From Nocardia huaxiensis (GTDB lineage: Bacteria; Actinomycetota; Actinomycetes; Mycobacteriales; Mycobacteriaceae): a stretch of 64,000 nt of DNA. The notes under the pieces are model-generated. The model was not told the origin of the DNA. It made no database searches and saw only the letters and a list, made by a program, of their open reading frames with translations. Where the stretch lies: NCBI RefSeq assembly GCF_013744875.1, contig NZ_CP059399.1:620001-684000 (forward strand), in the 5' to 3' direction. Shown here in pieces: positions 51,282 to 60,324 of the stretch (its first letter is position 1; the number at the start of each line of letters is the position of its first letter). The position numbers and the translations under genes are program-made.

Positions 51282-52346
51282 CTACGCCGTCGCCCGAATG
51301 GAGGCGAGAATCTGTTGCGCCAGTGCGCGATCCACCGCCTTGTCCACCCCCGTGTCCGCGCCGATGGTCAGCACGAACGCCCCGCCCTCACCCGGAAAGG
51401 CGAAGGTGTAGATCGTGTACGTGGAGGCACAGCCGCTCGTCGGAGCGGGTGCGCTGCCCTTGATCTCCATGAACACACCCGACAGCGTGCCGTCCGCGGA
51501 TTCGAACGGCTCCGCGTTGCCCGGCGTCGACCCGGTTGTGGAGGGCCAGCCGATCCGGCCCATCCGCACCCCGATATCCGCGGCCGCCCGCGCCGGATCG
51601 GTCTCGGCCGACTGGCTCAGAAATGCCGTGGTGCGTGTGTAATTCGTGCAGTAGCCCACGCCCTCCTGCGCGAGCCCGACCACCGGAATCCGATCCAGCC
51701 CGGAATCGAACGCACTGATGCCGGTGGTGTCGATGGTCCAATCCTGCGGAACGTCATAGGCCGCACCGAGTTCCGGCATGGACACCACCTGATAGCCGGG
51801 AATCACCGCGCCCGGCGCGCTCGTCCTGGGCGCGGTGGTGCGCGGCGCGGTCGTGGTGCGTGTCCCGGAGGGCGTCGTGGTGAGGGCGCTGATCAGCGAC
51901 GGCGTCGTATTCGATTGGGCCGAGGACGAATCCGAGCCGCCGTTCACCAGGACGACGGTGACCACCGCGCCGACGATTGCCAGCACCAGCACGCCGATCC
52001 CCGCGAACACCCATCCCGTGCGCTTGCCGCCGCCCGGAGGCTGCGCGGGCGGACCGCCGTACGGCGCTCCCGGGGCTTGATATGGACCAGTTTGATAGGG
52101 CGCGCCCTGCGGCGCCTGCCCCGGGTACCCGGCCCCCGTGCCGTACTGCCCGCCCGTGAACTGTGCGGTCGGATTCGGCGGCGCGTAGCCGAACTGCCAG
52201 GTCTGATCCCCCTGCGGCACACCGTAACCCGACTGCCCCTGCGGTCCCGGCTGCCACGGCGATTCCTGCGCGGGCGCACCCTGCCACCAGTTCGGCTCCT
52301 GCCCCTGCCGGGCCGGATCATCGTTGCGATCGTTCCCACTGGTCAC
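51282..52346 (-). CDS. Membrane-anchored protein with Pro/Gln-rich cytoplasmic tail (paralogue 2)
   Basis: A 354-residue paralogue of the downstream neighbour with the same design. A tail (PNWWQGAPAQESPWQPGPQ and Gly/Tyr/Gln repeats) leads to one transmembrane helix (about 114-134), a Thr/Arg-rich linker and a domain starting IPGYQVVSMPELGAAYDVPQDWTIDTT. Both share GLAQEGxGYC and ADTGVDxAVxRxLAxxILA. The pair arose by tandem duplication, 56 bp apart, and is probably co-transcribed. Function unknown. Confidence 0.72.
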   Translation of the reverse strand: MTSGNDRNDDPARQGQEPNWWQGAPAQESPWQPGPQGQSGYGVPQGDQTWQFGYAPPNPTAQFTGGQYGTGAGYPGQAPQGAPYQTGPYQAPGAPYGGPPAQPPGGGKRTGWVFAGIGVLVLAIVGAVVTVVLVNGGSDSSSAQSNTTPSLISALTTTPSGTRTTTAPRTTAPRTSAPGAVIPGYQVVSMPELGAAYDVPQDWTIDTTGISAFDSGLDRIPVVGLAQEGVGYCTNYTRTTAFLSQSAETDPARAAADIGVRMGRIGWPSTTGSTPGNAEPFESADGTLSGVFMEIKGSAPAPTSGCASTYTIYTFAFPGEGGAFVLTIGADTGVDKAVDRALAQQILASIRATA

Positions 52347-52405
52347 GGTTGTCCCCTACCTGACGACTACACACCGTGTTGTATATCGCCGTACACGCCG
52401 AAGGC

Positions 52406-53368
52406 TTAACGCGCGACGGCCTCCGAAGCGGTGCGCCCCCGGTCCGAACCCGACGCCGGCTTCTTCGGCGGTGCGCCCACCAGCGTCAGCAGCGTCGCCT
52501 CCGGACGGCAGCAGAACCGGTACGGCGCCCACGGCGAGGTGCCCAGGCCGGCGGAAACATGCAGCTGCGTGTGCGCGCCCCACTTCGAGGCGCCCTTCAC
52601 CCGCGCGCGATCGATCCCGCAATTGGTCACCAGCGCACCGAATCCAGGCACACACAGCTGCCCGCCGTGCGTGTGCCCGGCCATCACCAGGTCGTACCCG
52701 TCGGCCGCGAACCGGTCCAGCACCCGCGGCTCCGGCGAATGCGTGAGCCCGATGCTCAAGTCCGCCAGCGGATTCGGGGCGCCCGCCACGGTGTCGTAGC
52801 GATCCCGCTGCAGATGCGGGTCATCCACGCCGGCGGTCGAGATGCGCACCCCGGCGACCTCGATATCGCGGCGCACATGCGTCAGATCCAGCCAGCCGCG
52901 CTCGGTGAACGCCGCCCGCATGTCCTGCCACGGCAGCGGATCACCGAAGACGCGCTTGTGATCCTTCTTGAAGTACTTCAGCGGATTCTTCGGCACCGGC
53001 GCGAAATAGTCGTTCGAGCCGAAAACGAAAATACCGGGCCGCGCCAGCAGTCCGCCGAGGGCCTGCACCACCGAGGGCACCGACTTCTGATGCGACAGAT
53101 TGTCGCCCGTATTCACCACCAGATCCGGCTCCAGCCGATCCAGCTCCCGCAACCACGCCTGCTTCAGCTGCTGTCCGGGCATCATGTGCAGGTCGCTGAT
53201 GTGCAGCACCCGCAACGAGGGTTTCCCGTGCTCGAGCACCGGTAGCGTCGCCTCCCGCAGCACGAAGGCATTGCGTTCGACGAGCGTCGCGTAACCGATT
53301 CCGGCGACCGCGGCCCCGGCGGCTCCCAGGGCGGTGCGGCGCATGGCAGAGGTCGAGATAACGGGCAT
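52406..53368 (-). CDS. Calcineurin-like metallophosphoesterase (Rv3683-like)
   Basis: A protein of about 320 residues. The N-terminus has a hydrophobic helix (ALGAAGAAVAGIGYATLV), possibly a membrane anchor. Metal-binding motifs follow in order: ISDLHMMPG, VVNTGDN, FGSNDYF (in place of GNHD), THSPEP and AGHTHGGQ. It resembles YkuE-type phosphodiesterases. Position next to ponA2 agrees with mycobacterial order. ATG 53368 was chosen; 53344 is also possible. It likely acts on a phospholipid or nucleotide at the membrane. Confidence 0.85.
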   Translation of the reverse strand: MPVISTSAMRRTALGAAGAAVAGIGYATLVERNAFVLREATLPVLEHGKPSLRVLHISDLHMMPGQQLKQAWLRELDRLEPDLVVNTGDNLSHQKSVPSVVQALGGLLARPGIFVFGSNDYFAPVPKNPLKYFKKDHKRVFGDPLPWQDMRAAFTERGWLDLTHVRRDIEVAGVRISTAGVDDPHLQRDRYDTVAGAPNPLADLSIGLTHSPEPRVLDRFAADGYDLVMAGHTHGGQLCVPGFGALVTNCGIDRARVKGASKWGAHTQLHVSAGLGTSPWAPYRFCCRPEATLLTLVGAPPKKPASGSDRGRTASEAVAR

Positions 53369-53433
53369 TTGCCCAGAATAGGCGACCGGGCTGAGAAACA
53401 TCGAGTCAAATGCTGTGCGTCACCACCCAACTC

Positions 53434-53515
53434 TCGGGGGCCTCTCAGGGGCTTCGTCCCCGAACCCACCTGGTCAACCGCGCGGTCCGACACCCGCGAA
53501 AAAGAACGTGCGGGA
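53434..53515. repeat. Intergenic repeat related to that at 43215-43249
   Basis: This block contains CTCTCGGGGGC, GGGGCTTCGTCCCC and GAAAAAGAACG. Read on the other strand it follows the same order as ACGTTCTTTTCGGGG...GGGGGCGTAGCCCCCGAGAG at 43215-43252, with an insertion in the middle. It is probably a small mobile or amplified intergenic element. Confidence 0.45.
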
Positions 53516-53545
53516 CCGCTGGGGGTGCGGGGTACCGTGAGCCGC

Positions 53546-54010
53546 ATGTCGGAACTCAAAGAGAAGCTGCGTGCCGATCTCACCGCCGCGATGAAGGCCA
53601 AGGACGCGCTGCGCCTCAACACCGTGCGCATGCTGCTGGCCGCCGTCCAGACCGCGGAGGTCGCCGGAACGCAGGCGAAGGAACTCACCGACGCCGAGGT
53701 CATCGCCGTGCTGTCCAAGGAGGCGAAGAAGCGCAACGAGGCCGCCGTCGTCTACGAGCAGGCCGGGCGCGGCGAACTCGCCGCCAACGAGCGCGCCGAG
53801 GAGTCGATCATCGAGGAGTACCTGCCGACCCCCCTCACCGACGCCGAGGTCGCCGATATCGCCGACACCGCCATCGCCGACGTCGCCGAACAGCTCGGCG
53901 AGCGCCCCGGCATGAAGCAGATGGGCCAGGTCATGAAGATCGCCACCGCCCTGGCCGCGGGCCGCGCCGACGGGTCCCGCGTCTCCGCCGCCGTCAAGGC
54001 GCGCCTCTGA
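53546..54010 (+). CDS. GatB/YqeY domain protein
   Basis: A 154-residue helical protein of the YqeY family: MSELKEKLRADLTAAMKAKDALRLNTVRMLLAAVQTAEV, then EVIAVLSKEAKKRNEAAVVYEQAGR, and the C-terminal GMKQMGQVMKIATALAAGRADGSRVSAAV. The domain resembles the tRNA-binding tail of GatB, but the role of stand-alone versions is not settled. It is divergent from the metallophosphoesterase and convergent with ponA2. Confidence 0.88.
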   Translation: MSELKEKLRADLTAAMKAKDALRLNTVRMLLAAVQTAEVAGTQAKELTDAEVIAVLSKEAKKRNEAAVVYEQAGRGELAANERAEESIIEEYLPTPLTDAEVADIADTAIADVAEQLGERPGMKQMGQVMKIATALAAGRADGSRVSAAVKARL

Positions 54011-54040
54011 CGCGAAGCCGCCCGGCAGGGCAGCGGATAC

Positions 54041-54078
54041 GAAAGCGCCCGGAGTGCGACAGCACTCCGGGCGCTTTC
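54041..54078. terminator. Bidirectional terminator between yqeY and ponA2
   Basis: A perfect 17 bp stem (54041-54057 with 54062-54078) around GACA, with GAAA at one foot and TTTC at the other, between converging genes. Confidence 0.87.
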
Positions 54079-54094
54079 AGCTATGGGGCCCCGG

Positions 54095-56488
54095 CTACCG
54101 CGGGATCGGGATCGGAATGGGGATCGGCGGGAGGCTGGGCAGGTTGGGCAGGCCCGGAATGCCCGGCGCCGGAGCCGGATTCGAGGGTGGAGCCGCCACC
54201 TGGGTGCCGTCGCTGACGTAGATGGTGATCACCGATCCGGGGATCGCGGAACCGTCGGGCGACATGCTCAGCACCGTGCCCTTGTTCGAGCCCGGGGCCG
54301 AGGCCACCGACACCTGGAATCCGGCGGCGACCAGGGTCGAGGTCGCCTGGCCCTGCGACTGGCCGACCACATCCGGGATCTGGGAGTTGTTGGCGCCGCG
54401 CACGTACTTGTCGTCGATGGGCGGCAGGGCGGACGGCGGGAAGTTGCCGAGCACGTTCTTCATGGCGCCCAGCCAGGAGCGCGCCGGCTCGTTACCGCCG
54501 AAGAGGTTGCCGCTGCCGCAGTTCCGCAGCGGGAACGAGCAGATCTCGCCGGGCGTCGGGCTGTCGCCGTAGATGTAGGCGGCGCCCGCGAAGGAGTTGG
54601 TGAACGCCAGGAAGGCCGAGGACCGGTGGCTTTCGGTGGTTCCGGTCTTGGCCGACAGCGGCACGTTCCAGCCCACCGACTGCGCGGCCGCGGCCGCGGT
54701 ACCGCTGGTGTCGTCCTTGCTCATGGCGTGCGCGAGGGTGTTCGCCAGCCCCGGCTCGACCACCTGCTCGCAGGCCTGCTGGGTGAGCGGCACGGTCTTG
54801 CCGCCGCGATCCACGACCTCCTTGATCGGGGTGGGCGGGCACCACTTGCCGCCGGAGGCGATGGTGGCGGCCACATTGGACAGTTCCAGCGGGTTCACCG
54901 CGACCGGTCCGAGCGTGAACGAGCCGAGGTTCTGGTCCTTGATCATGTCGGCCAGGCTCTGGTTGCCGTGCCCGGAGGTGCCGGCCTGCGTGTAGGACCG
55001 CATGCCCAGCCGCACCGCCATGTCGACGGTCGGCGTGACGCCCACGGCCTGAATCAGCTTGACGAAGGCCGTGTTCGGCGATGTCGCCAATGCGTCGGTG
55101 ACCGACATGGGCGAGCGGTACGCACCGGCGTTCTTCACGCAGTACGTCTCGGCCGGGCAGCCCGGCGTGCCGGAGTTACCCATGCCCTTGGCCGCGAAGA
55201 ACGAGGGCACGTCCAGCGAGGCATTGATGCCCAGCCCCTTCTCCATGGCCGCGGCCGTGGTGAAGATCTTGAACACCGACCCCGCACCATCGCCGACCAG
55301 CGAATACGGCTGCGGCTGCACGGTTTGATGCGCGTTCGCGTCGAGCCCGTAGGCGCGGCTGGAGGCCATGGCGAGCACCGGATGCGAATCCTGCCCCGGC
55401 GCCACGATGTTCATGACCGAGGCGATGTCGTCCAGATTCGGATCGGCATTGGCGACGACCGCCGCCTTCACCGAGTCCTGCACCGCCGGATCCAGCGTGG
55501 TGCGAATCAGGTACCCGCCCTTGTTGATCTGATCCCGGCTGATCCCCGCGTTGGCCAGGTACTGCAGCGCGTAGTCGCAGAAGAATCCGCGGTCGTTGGC
55601 CGCGATGCACCCGCGCGGCAGGCCCTTCGGCTCGGCCAGTACGCCCAGCGGTTCGGTTTTGGCCTTGCGGAATTCGTCGGCGCGGCTGGGGATGTTCTGG
55701 ATCATCGTGTCCAGCACGGTGTTCCGCCGCTCCATCACGCCCTGCGGGTTGGTGTAGGGGTTCAGCTTGGAGCTGGACTGCACCATGCCCGCGAGCATGG
55801 CGGACTGCACGACGTTCAGATCCTTGGCGTCGATGCCGAAGTAGGTCTGCGCGGCGTCCTGGATGCCGTAGGAGCTGTTGCCGAACGGCACCAGGTTCAG
55901 ATACCGGGTGAGGATCTCGTCCTTGGTGAGCTGCTTGTCCAGCGTCAGCGCCATGCGGATCTCACGGATCTTGCGGGCGGGCGTGGTCTCGATGGCGGCG
56001 CGGCGCTCGGCGTCGGTCTTGGCGACCACCAGCAGCAGGTAGTTCTTCACGTACTGCTGGTCCAGCGTCGAACCACCCTGGGAGACTTCGCCGCCCGAGG
56101 TGTTGGTGAGGAAGGCGCGGAAGGTGCCCTGCCAGTCCACACCGGCGTGCTCGGCGAAGCGCCGGTCCTCGATGGAGACGATCGCCAGCTTCATATCGTT
56201 GGCGATCTTGTTGGAGGGGACTTCGAATCGGCGCTGCTCGTACAGCCACGCGAACGGCGTACCGTTCACATCGACCATGGTCGACACCGCCGGGACGGTG
56301 CCTTCCACCAGTTCGGCGGAGACATTGTCGACGGCGTCGGCCGCACGGTTGGACATATATCCGAAACCGCCGGCGAGTGGGAACAGCAACCCGGCGAGCA
56401 GGACGGCGGCCAAGACGCAGCTGCCGGCCAGTCTCGCGAGCGTTCGTGTGATCGGCACGAGCCCTAGCCTAATTGGCCTTTCGGACAC
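54095..56488 (-). CDS. ponA2: Class A penicillin-binding protein with PASTA domain (PonA2)
   Basis: A 797-residue bifunctional peptidoglycan synthase. A membrane helix lies at 20-44. The glycosyltransferase domain has E107-D108-R-R-F and GGSTLDQQYVKN. The transpeptidase has S404-V-F-K, S470-P-N and K614-T-G-T-T. One PASTA domain (about 685-750, IPDVVGQSQGQATSTLVAAGFQVSV) precedes a Pro/Ile-rich tail. This matches PonA2 of mycobacteria, next to whiB4 as expected. It acts in the envelope. It is divergent from whiB4. Confidence 0.94.
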   Translation of the reverse strand: MSERPIRLGLVPITRTLARLAGSCVLAAVLLAGLLFPLAGGFGYMSNRAADAVDNVSAELVEGTVPAVSTMVDVNGTPFAWLYEQRRFEVPSNKIANDMKLAIVSIEDRRFAEHAGVDWQGTFRAFLTNTSGGEVSQGGSTLDQQYVKNYLLLVVAKTDAERRAAIETTPARKIREIRMALTLDKQLTKDEILTRYLNLVPFGNSSYGIQDAAQTYFGIDAKDLNVVQSAMLAGMVQSSSKLNPYTNPQGVMERRNTVLDTMIQNIPSRADEFRKAKTEPLGVLAEPKGLPRGCIAANDRGFFCDYALQYLANAGISRDQINKGGYLIRTTLDPAVQDSVKAAVVANADPNLDDIASVMNIVAPGQDSHPVLAMASSRAYGLDANAHQTVQPQPYSLVGDGAGSVFKIFTTAAAMEKGLGINASLDVPSFFAAKGMGNSGTPGCPAETYCVKNAGAYRSPMSVTDALATSPNTAFVKLIQAVGVTPTVDMAVRLGMRSYTQAGTSGHGNQSLADMIKDQNLGSFTLGPVAVNPLELSNVAATIASGGKWCPPTPIKEVVDRGGKTVPLTQQACEQVVEPGLANTLAHAMSKDDTSGTAAAAAQSVGWNVPLSAKTGTTESHRSSAFLAFTNSFAGAAYIYGDSPTPGEICSFPLRNCGSGNLFGGNEPARSWLGAMKNVLGNFPPSALPPIDDKYVRGANNSQIPDVVGQSQGQATSTLVAAGFQVSVASAPGSNKGTVLSMSPDGSAIPGSVITIYVSDGTQVAAPPSNPAPAPGIPGLPNLPSLPPIPIPIPIPR

Positions 56489-56634
56489 TCGGTGTCCGCG
56501 CGTGTCGGGTGTCAGTTCATCCCGTATAGCACCGACTGCCCGGTTTCATGTTGCAAATGCATGGACGGACGTACCAGAAAATCTCGGGACGGTCTTGCGC
56601 AGGGGGCTCACCGTTACCTAGATTGAGAACCCAG

Positions 56635-56650
56635 TGTGATAGAGCTAACA
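56635..56650. promoter_or_regulatory. CRP-like site TGTGA-N6-TAACA between ponA2 and whiB4
   Basis: It matches nine of ten defined positions of TGTGA-N6-TCACA, the consensus of actinobacterial CRP/GlxR. It lies 108 bp before the whiB4 start and about 150 bp before ponA2. The crp gene itself is 6 kb away in this window. Confidence 0.4.
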
Positions 56651-56757
56651 CTCAAAGTGGAATGTGGTGCAGAACGCAGCGGGGTTGGGTAGCTGCGCGC
56701 TGTACGCGATTCTGGAGCGCCGTGACCCGGTGTTCGGACTGCAAAGGGGCACACCAA

Positions 56758-57081
56758 ATGCACATGACTACCCCGATCGCTCGATTGGACGTGGAGCAGG
56801 CCGAAGCGAGAATCGCCTGGGTTTCCCAGGCCCGTTGTAAGGAAGTGGATCCCGACCAGCTGTTCGTGCGCGGCGCTGCTCAGCGCAAGGCGGCAACCAT
56901 CTGCCGGCACTGCCCGGTCCTGATGGAGTGCGGGGCGGATGCCCTGGACAATCGAGTCGAGTTCGGAGTGTGGGGCGGCATGACCGAGCGGCAGCGGAGA
57001 GCGCTGCTCAAGCAGCACCCGGAGGTGACGTCCTGGGCGGATTTCTTCCGCGCCCAGCGTACGCAGAAGATTGCGATGTAA
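56758..57081 (+). CDS. whiB4: WhiB4-type iron-sulfur redox regulator
   Basis: A 107-residue WhiB protein. Four Cys bind a 4Fe-4S cluster (C27, C49, C52, C58; CRHC block), the turn is GVWGG (70-74) and the basic tail is TERQRRALLKQH. Oxidation of the cluster is expected to change DNA binding, and WhiB4 tunes oxidative-stress and beta-lactam responses in M. tuberculosis. The ATG at 56758 has AAGGGG upstream; 56764 is possible. It is divergent from ponA2, as in mycobacteria, which fits a wall-stress role. Confidence 0.92.
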   Translation: MHMTTPIARLDVEQAEARIAWVSQARCKEVDPDQLFVRGAAQRKAATICRHCPVLMECGADALDNRVEFGVWGGMTERQRRALLKQHPEVTSWADFFRAQRTQKIAM

Positions 57082-57107
57082 TTCCGAAACCGTAACCCTG
57101 AAAGCAG

Positions 57108-57143
57108 AACGGACCGAGCCCGCGAAAGCGGGCTCGGTCCGTT
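57108..57143 (+). terminator. Terminator after whiB4
   Basis: A perfect 16 bp stem (57108-57123 with 57128-57143) around a GAAA loop, ending in TTTCC. Confidence 0.88.
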
Positions 57144-57176
57144 TCCGGGACAAAACCGGGCAGAACGTCCAACCCT

Positions 57177-57252
57177 CGTCATCCCGGCATGCTTTTGGCC
57201 GGGATCCATCCCTCGCGCAGTGGATTCCGGCCAAAAGCACGCCGGAATGACG
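57177..57252. repeat. Long inverted-repeat intergenic element
   Basis: Two 32-base arms (57177-57208 and 57221-57252) match in 29 of 32 positions in inverted orientation around a 12-base loop. Each arm contains CTTTTGGCCGG and the outer ends read CGTCAT...ATGACG. The form is that of a REP/MITE-like element, placed between the converging whiB4 and ATPase genes just after the terminator. Confidence 0.7.
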
Positions 57253-57266
57253 GGGCGGCAAGACGA

Positions 57267-58442
57267 TCAGGCCGACGCGGCCGTACCCGTCTCCGCGAGC
57301 TGGTCGGCCACGGCCCGCAGCGCCTCGAGGTCCGCGACCTCGAACGGCAATGCGGTGACCGCCGCGATCGGCACGCTCGGATGCGCACCCGTGAAGCGAT
57401 GCAGCAGATGCTGTTCCCGCTTGGCGGTGGCGGCCCGGTGGGCGTGGATGCGGAGCACGGCGGCGGCCAGCGCGGCCGGCGTGTCCGATTCGGCCGATTC
57501 GCCATTGGTCGCTGTCGCCGGGGCTAGACGGTCCGCCGCAACCTGCGCCTGCTCGGCCGACAGCGAACTCAACACCGGGTGCGTGCGATTGAGCACCAGC
57601 CCGGCCAGCGGCATGCGATCGTGCGAGAGCCGGTCCACGAAGAACGACGCCTCGCGCAGCGCGTCCGGTTCGGCCGCGGCCACCACGATGAAGTGCGTGC
57701 CCGGCCGCGACAGCATGGCGTAGGTGCGATCCGCACGATCCTGGAAACCGCCGAACATGGATTCCAGCGACTGCAGGAACACCGACGCGTCCTTGAGCAG
57801 CTGCCCGCCCACGATGGTGGACACGCCGCGCAGCGCCAGGCTCATGGCGCCGGCCACGAACTTGCCGACCCCGCGACCCGGCGCCATGATCACGCGGATC
57901 ATCTTGCCGTTCAGGAAGTTTCCGAGCCGCTTGGGCGCGTCCAGGAAGTCCAGCGCGTTCCGCGACGGCGGCGTGTCGACGACGATCAGGTCCCATTCGC
58001 GCTTGGAGGCCAGCTGACCCAGCTTCTCCATCGCCATGTATTCCTGCGTGCCGCCGAAGGAGGACGCCACCGTCTGATAGATCGGATTGGCGAAGATCTG
58101 CTCCGCCTTCTCCGGGCTGGTGTGCTCGAGCACCATCTCGTCGAAGGTGCGGCGCATGTTCAGCATCATGGCGTACAGCTCGCCCTTGGTGCCGGGGCCG
58201 AGCTCGACCTTCTGCGGCACATTGCCCAGGTCGCTCACCCCGAGCGACTGCGCCAGCCGCCGCGCCGGGTCGATGGTCAGCACCACGACCCGACGGCCCT
58301 GTTCGGCCGCGCGCACCGCGACGGCCGCGGCGGTCGTGGTCTTGCCCACGCCGCCGGAACCGCAGCACACCACGATGCGCGAGGACGGATCGGCGAGGAT
58401 CTTCGTAATGTCCAGGGGGACAGCGTTTGCCGGAACGACCAT
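57267..58442 (-). CDS. ArsA/GET3-family ATPase, second of a pair (Rv3680-like)
   Basis: A 391-residue P-loop ATPase with the deviant Walker [10 protein letters not shown], switch [14 protein letters not shown] and switch [19 protein letters not shown]. It lacks the paired metal-binding Cys of arsenite pumps. In M. tuberculosis the two linked ATPases (Rv3679-Rv3680) form a complex that protects against glycerol-derived and other metabolic stress. It starts two bases after the stop of the first ATPase, so the two are co-translated. GTG and ATG starts nearby are both possible; ATG 58442 is used. Confidence 0.87.
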   Translation of the reverse strand: MVVPANAVPLDITKILADPSSRIVVCCGSGGVGKTTTAAAVAVRAAEQGRRVVVLTIDPARRLAQSLGVSDLGNVPQKVELGPGTKGELYAMMLNMRRTFDEMVLEHTSPEKAEQIFANPIYQTVASSFGGTQEYMAMEKLGQLASKREWDLIVVDTPPSRNALDFLDAPKRLGNFLNGKMIRVIMAPGRGVGKFVAGAMSLALRGVSTIVGGQLLKDASVFLQSLESMFGGFQDRADRTYAMLSRPGTHFIVVAAAEPDALREASFFVDRLSHDRMPLAGLVLNRTHPVLSSLSAEQAQVAADRLAPATATNGESAESDTPAALAAAVLRIHAHRAATAKREQHLLHRFTGAHPSVPIAAVTALPFEVADLEALRAVADQLAETGTAASA

Positions 58443-58444
58443 GA

Positions 58445-59482
58445 CTAGCGAACCCCCTGGGCGCTCAAATGTTCGGCCAGCTCGTAGAGCCCGCCCAGAT
58501 CCATCCCGTCGGTGAGCGACGGCAGGTACAGCCGCGAGATGTCCACCTGCGCCAGGTCGGCGGCGTTCTCGTCCTGCGCCTCCAACCGGGCCGAATGCTC
58601 CACGGCCTCGGCCACCAGGCCCTGGAAGTCCTGCTCCGACACCGTGATTCCGGCCTCGGCCAGTCCGGCGCGCAGCGCGTCCTCGTCGAAGTTGCCCTGT
58701 GCGGCCTGCTCGCGCACGGCGCGCGGCAGGAAGCCCTCGCTGGCCCGGTTCACGATGACCGTGCCGATGTTCAGGTCGTTGGCGGTGAGTTCGGCGACCG
58801 CGTCCGCGGTTTCCTGCACCGGCAGCGCCTCCAGCAGCGTGACCAGGTGGATCATGGTCTGCTCGGAATGCAGCAGCTTCGAAACCCCTTCGGCCTGCGC
58901 GGCGATCGGCCCGCCGCCCGCGATCTCGGCCATGGCCTGGGTGACGTCCAGGAAGCTGGCGATGCGACCGGTCGGCGGCGCGTCGATGACGATCTCGTCG
59001 TAGGCCGGTTTACCGGACTTGTCGGTGCGCACCGCGCATTCCTTGATCTTGCCGGTGAGGATGACATCCCGCAGACCCGGCGCGATCGTGGTCACGAACT
59101 CGATGGCGCCCACCCGGCGCATGGCGCGCCCGGCGAAGCCCAGGTTGTAGAACATGTCCAGGTATTCCAGGAAGGCATGTTCCACATCCAGTGCCAGCGC
59201 CAGCACCTCGCCGCCGCCCTCCGCGGTGGCGATGCGAGTCTCGGTGGGCGGCAACGGCGGCAGATCGAACAGCTGCGCTATCGACTGCCTGCCCTCCACC
59301 TCCACCAGCAATACGCGACGGCCCCCTGCCGCCAAGGCGAGCGCGAGCGCCGCCGCGACCGTGGACTTCCCGGTCCCACCTTTTCCGGATACATAGTGCA
59401 AGCGGGCCTTGTCCGCTCGCTCCGGCCACCCTGCTTCGACCCCCGGCTCAACCGAAACGGGCACTGCTATCGGTACTCCCAC
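58445..59482 (-). CDS. ArsA/GET3-family ATPase, first of a pair (Rv3679-like)
   Basis: A 345-residue partner ATPase with Walker [10 protein letters not shown] and switch [21 protein letters not shown] after strand 6 ([13 protein letters not shown]), and an acidic C-terminus. It is expected to form a hetero-complex with the following ATPase on the membrane surface. It is divergent from the DUF4177-RidA unit, exactly as in mycobacteria. Confidence 0.88.
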   Translation of the reverse strand: MGVPIAVPVSVEPGVEAGWPERADKARLHYVSGKGGTGKSTVAAALALALAAGGRRVLLVEVEGRQSIAQLFDLPPLPPTETRIATAEGGGEVLALALDVEHAFLEYLDMFYNLGFAGRAMRRVGAIEFVTTIAPGLRDVILTGKIKECAVRTDKSGKPAYDEIVIDAPPTGRIASFLDVTQAMAEIAGGGPIAAQAEGVSKLLHSEQTMIHLVTLLEALPVQETADAVAELTANDLNIGTVIVNRASEGFLPRAVREQAAQGNFDEDALRAGLAEAGITVSEQDFQGLVAEAVEHSARLEAQDENAADLAQVDISRLYLPSLTDGMDLGGLYELAEHLSAQGVR

Positions 59483-59612
59483 AATCGGAGCCTATAACTC
59501 GTTCTGAATTCTTGCCCAGAGGGCGAAAACAACTGTCTGATACACCACTGATGCTTCCTTTCCGGGCCGCCGTGACGTAGGTGGCGTCCAGGCCACGAAG
59601 TACGCTCACCCC

Positions 59613-59777
59613 ATGAGTGATGTGACCGTGTGGGAATACGCGACCGTGCCGCTGCTGACGCACGCCACCAAGGCCATTCTCGACCAGTGGGGCGCCGACG
59701 GCTGGGAGCTCGTCACCGTGCTGCCCGGACCGACCGGCGAACAGCACGTCGCCTACCTGAAGCGGGCCAAGAACTGA
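59613..59777 (+). CDS. DUF4177-family protein (54 aa)
   Basis: A 54-residue protein MSDVTVWEYATVPLLTHATK..., with the DUF4177 core LDQWGADGWELVTVLPGP and a C-terminal strand HVAYLKRAKN. It is the counterpart of the tiny gene next to Rv3678c. Its TGA overlaps the ATG of the RidA gene by one base, giving tight coupling. Function unknown; conservation beside RidA and the ATPases suggests a shared role. Confidence 0.85.
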   Translation: MSDVTVWEYATVPLLTHATKAILDQWGADGWELVTVLPGPTGEQHVAYLKRAKN

Positions 59778-60244
59778 TGGCCGCCGCCACCGCCTGGGCC
59801 GAGAACCTGGCCAAGCTGGGCCTCGAATTGCCCGGCGTCGCAGCACCTGTCGCCGCCTACATCCCGGCCGTGCGGACCGGCAATCTGGTCTACACCTCGG
59901 GTCAGCTGCCGATCGTGAACGGGCAGCTGTCCATGACCGGCAAGGTCGGCGCCGAGATCTCCACCGAACAGGCCGCCGAGGGCGCCAAGCTGTGCGCGCT
60001 CAACGCGCTGGCCGCCGTGCACGACCTGGTCGGGCTCGACAATGTGGTGCGCATCGTGAAGGTCGTCGGATTCGTCGCCTCCGCACCGGGTTTCAACGAC
60101 CAGCCGCTGGTCATCAATGGCGCCTCCGAATTCCTCGGCGAGGTCTTCGGCGACGCGGGCGTGCACGCGCGCTCCGCCGTCGGCGTCAACGAACTGCCCA
60201 AGAACACTCCCGTCGAGGTCGAACTCATCGCGGAAGTGCGCTGA
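59777..60244 (+). CDS. RidA/YjgF-family protein (Rv3678c-like)
   Basis: A 155-residue RidA-like protein with the pattern AAYIPAVRTGNLVYTSGQLPIVNGQL, AAEGAKLCALNALAAVHDLVGLDNVVRIVKVVGFVAS and ARSAVGVNELPKNTPVEVELIAEV. RidA proteins remove reactive enamine/imine intermediates, and an Arg in this last block usually binds the carboxylate. The Arg before SAVGV is consistent. It is co-translated with the DUF4177 protein. Confidence 0.88.
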   Translation: MAAATAWAENLAKLGLELPGVAAPVAAYIPAVRTGNLVYTSGQLPIVNGQLSMTGKVGAEISTEQAAEGAKLCALNALAAVHDLVGLDNVVRIVKVVGFVASAPGFNDQPLVINGASEFLGEVFGDAGVHARSAVGVNELPKNTPVEVELIAEVR

Positions 60245-60270
60245 CGACAACGCTTGGCGCACAGTGGAAA

Positions 60271-60302
60271 GCGCGGTGAGTCCAACCCTGGACTCACCGC
60301 GC
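60271..60302 (+). terminator. Terminator after the RidA gene
   Basis: A perfect 14 bp stem (60271-60284 with 60289-60302) around ACCC, without a T-run, 26 bases after the stop codon. Confidence 0.75.
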
Positions 60303-60324
60303 GTGCTGCATTAGGACGAGAAAC

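Noticed and set aside
54095..56467. Long plus-strand frame opposite ponA2 (about 794 residues)
   Set aside because: It is the antisense shadow of ponA2, with His/Arg/Gly-rich low-complexity composition and no domain.
59493..59506. TATAACTCGTTCTG, one mismatch from the KstR consensus, upstream of the ATPase pair
   Set aside because: The genes have no sterol link, and in a GC-rich genome a one-mismatch box without supporting context is likely to be chance.
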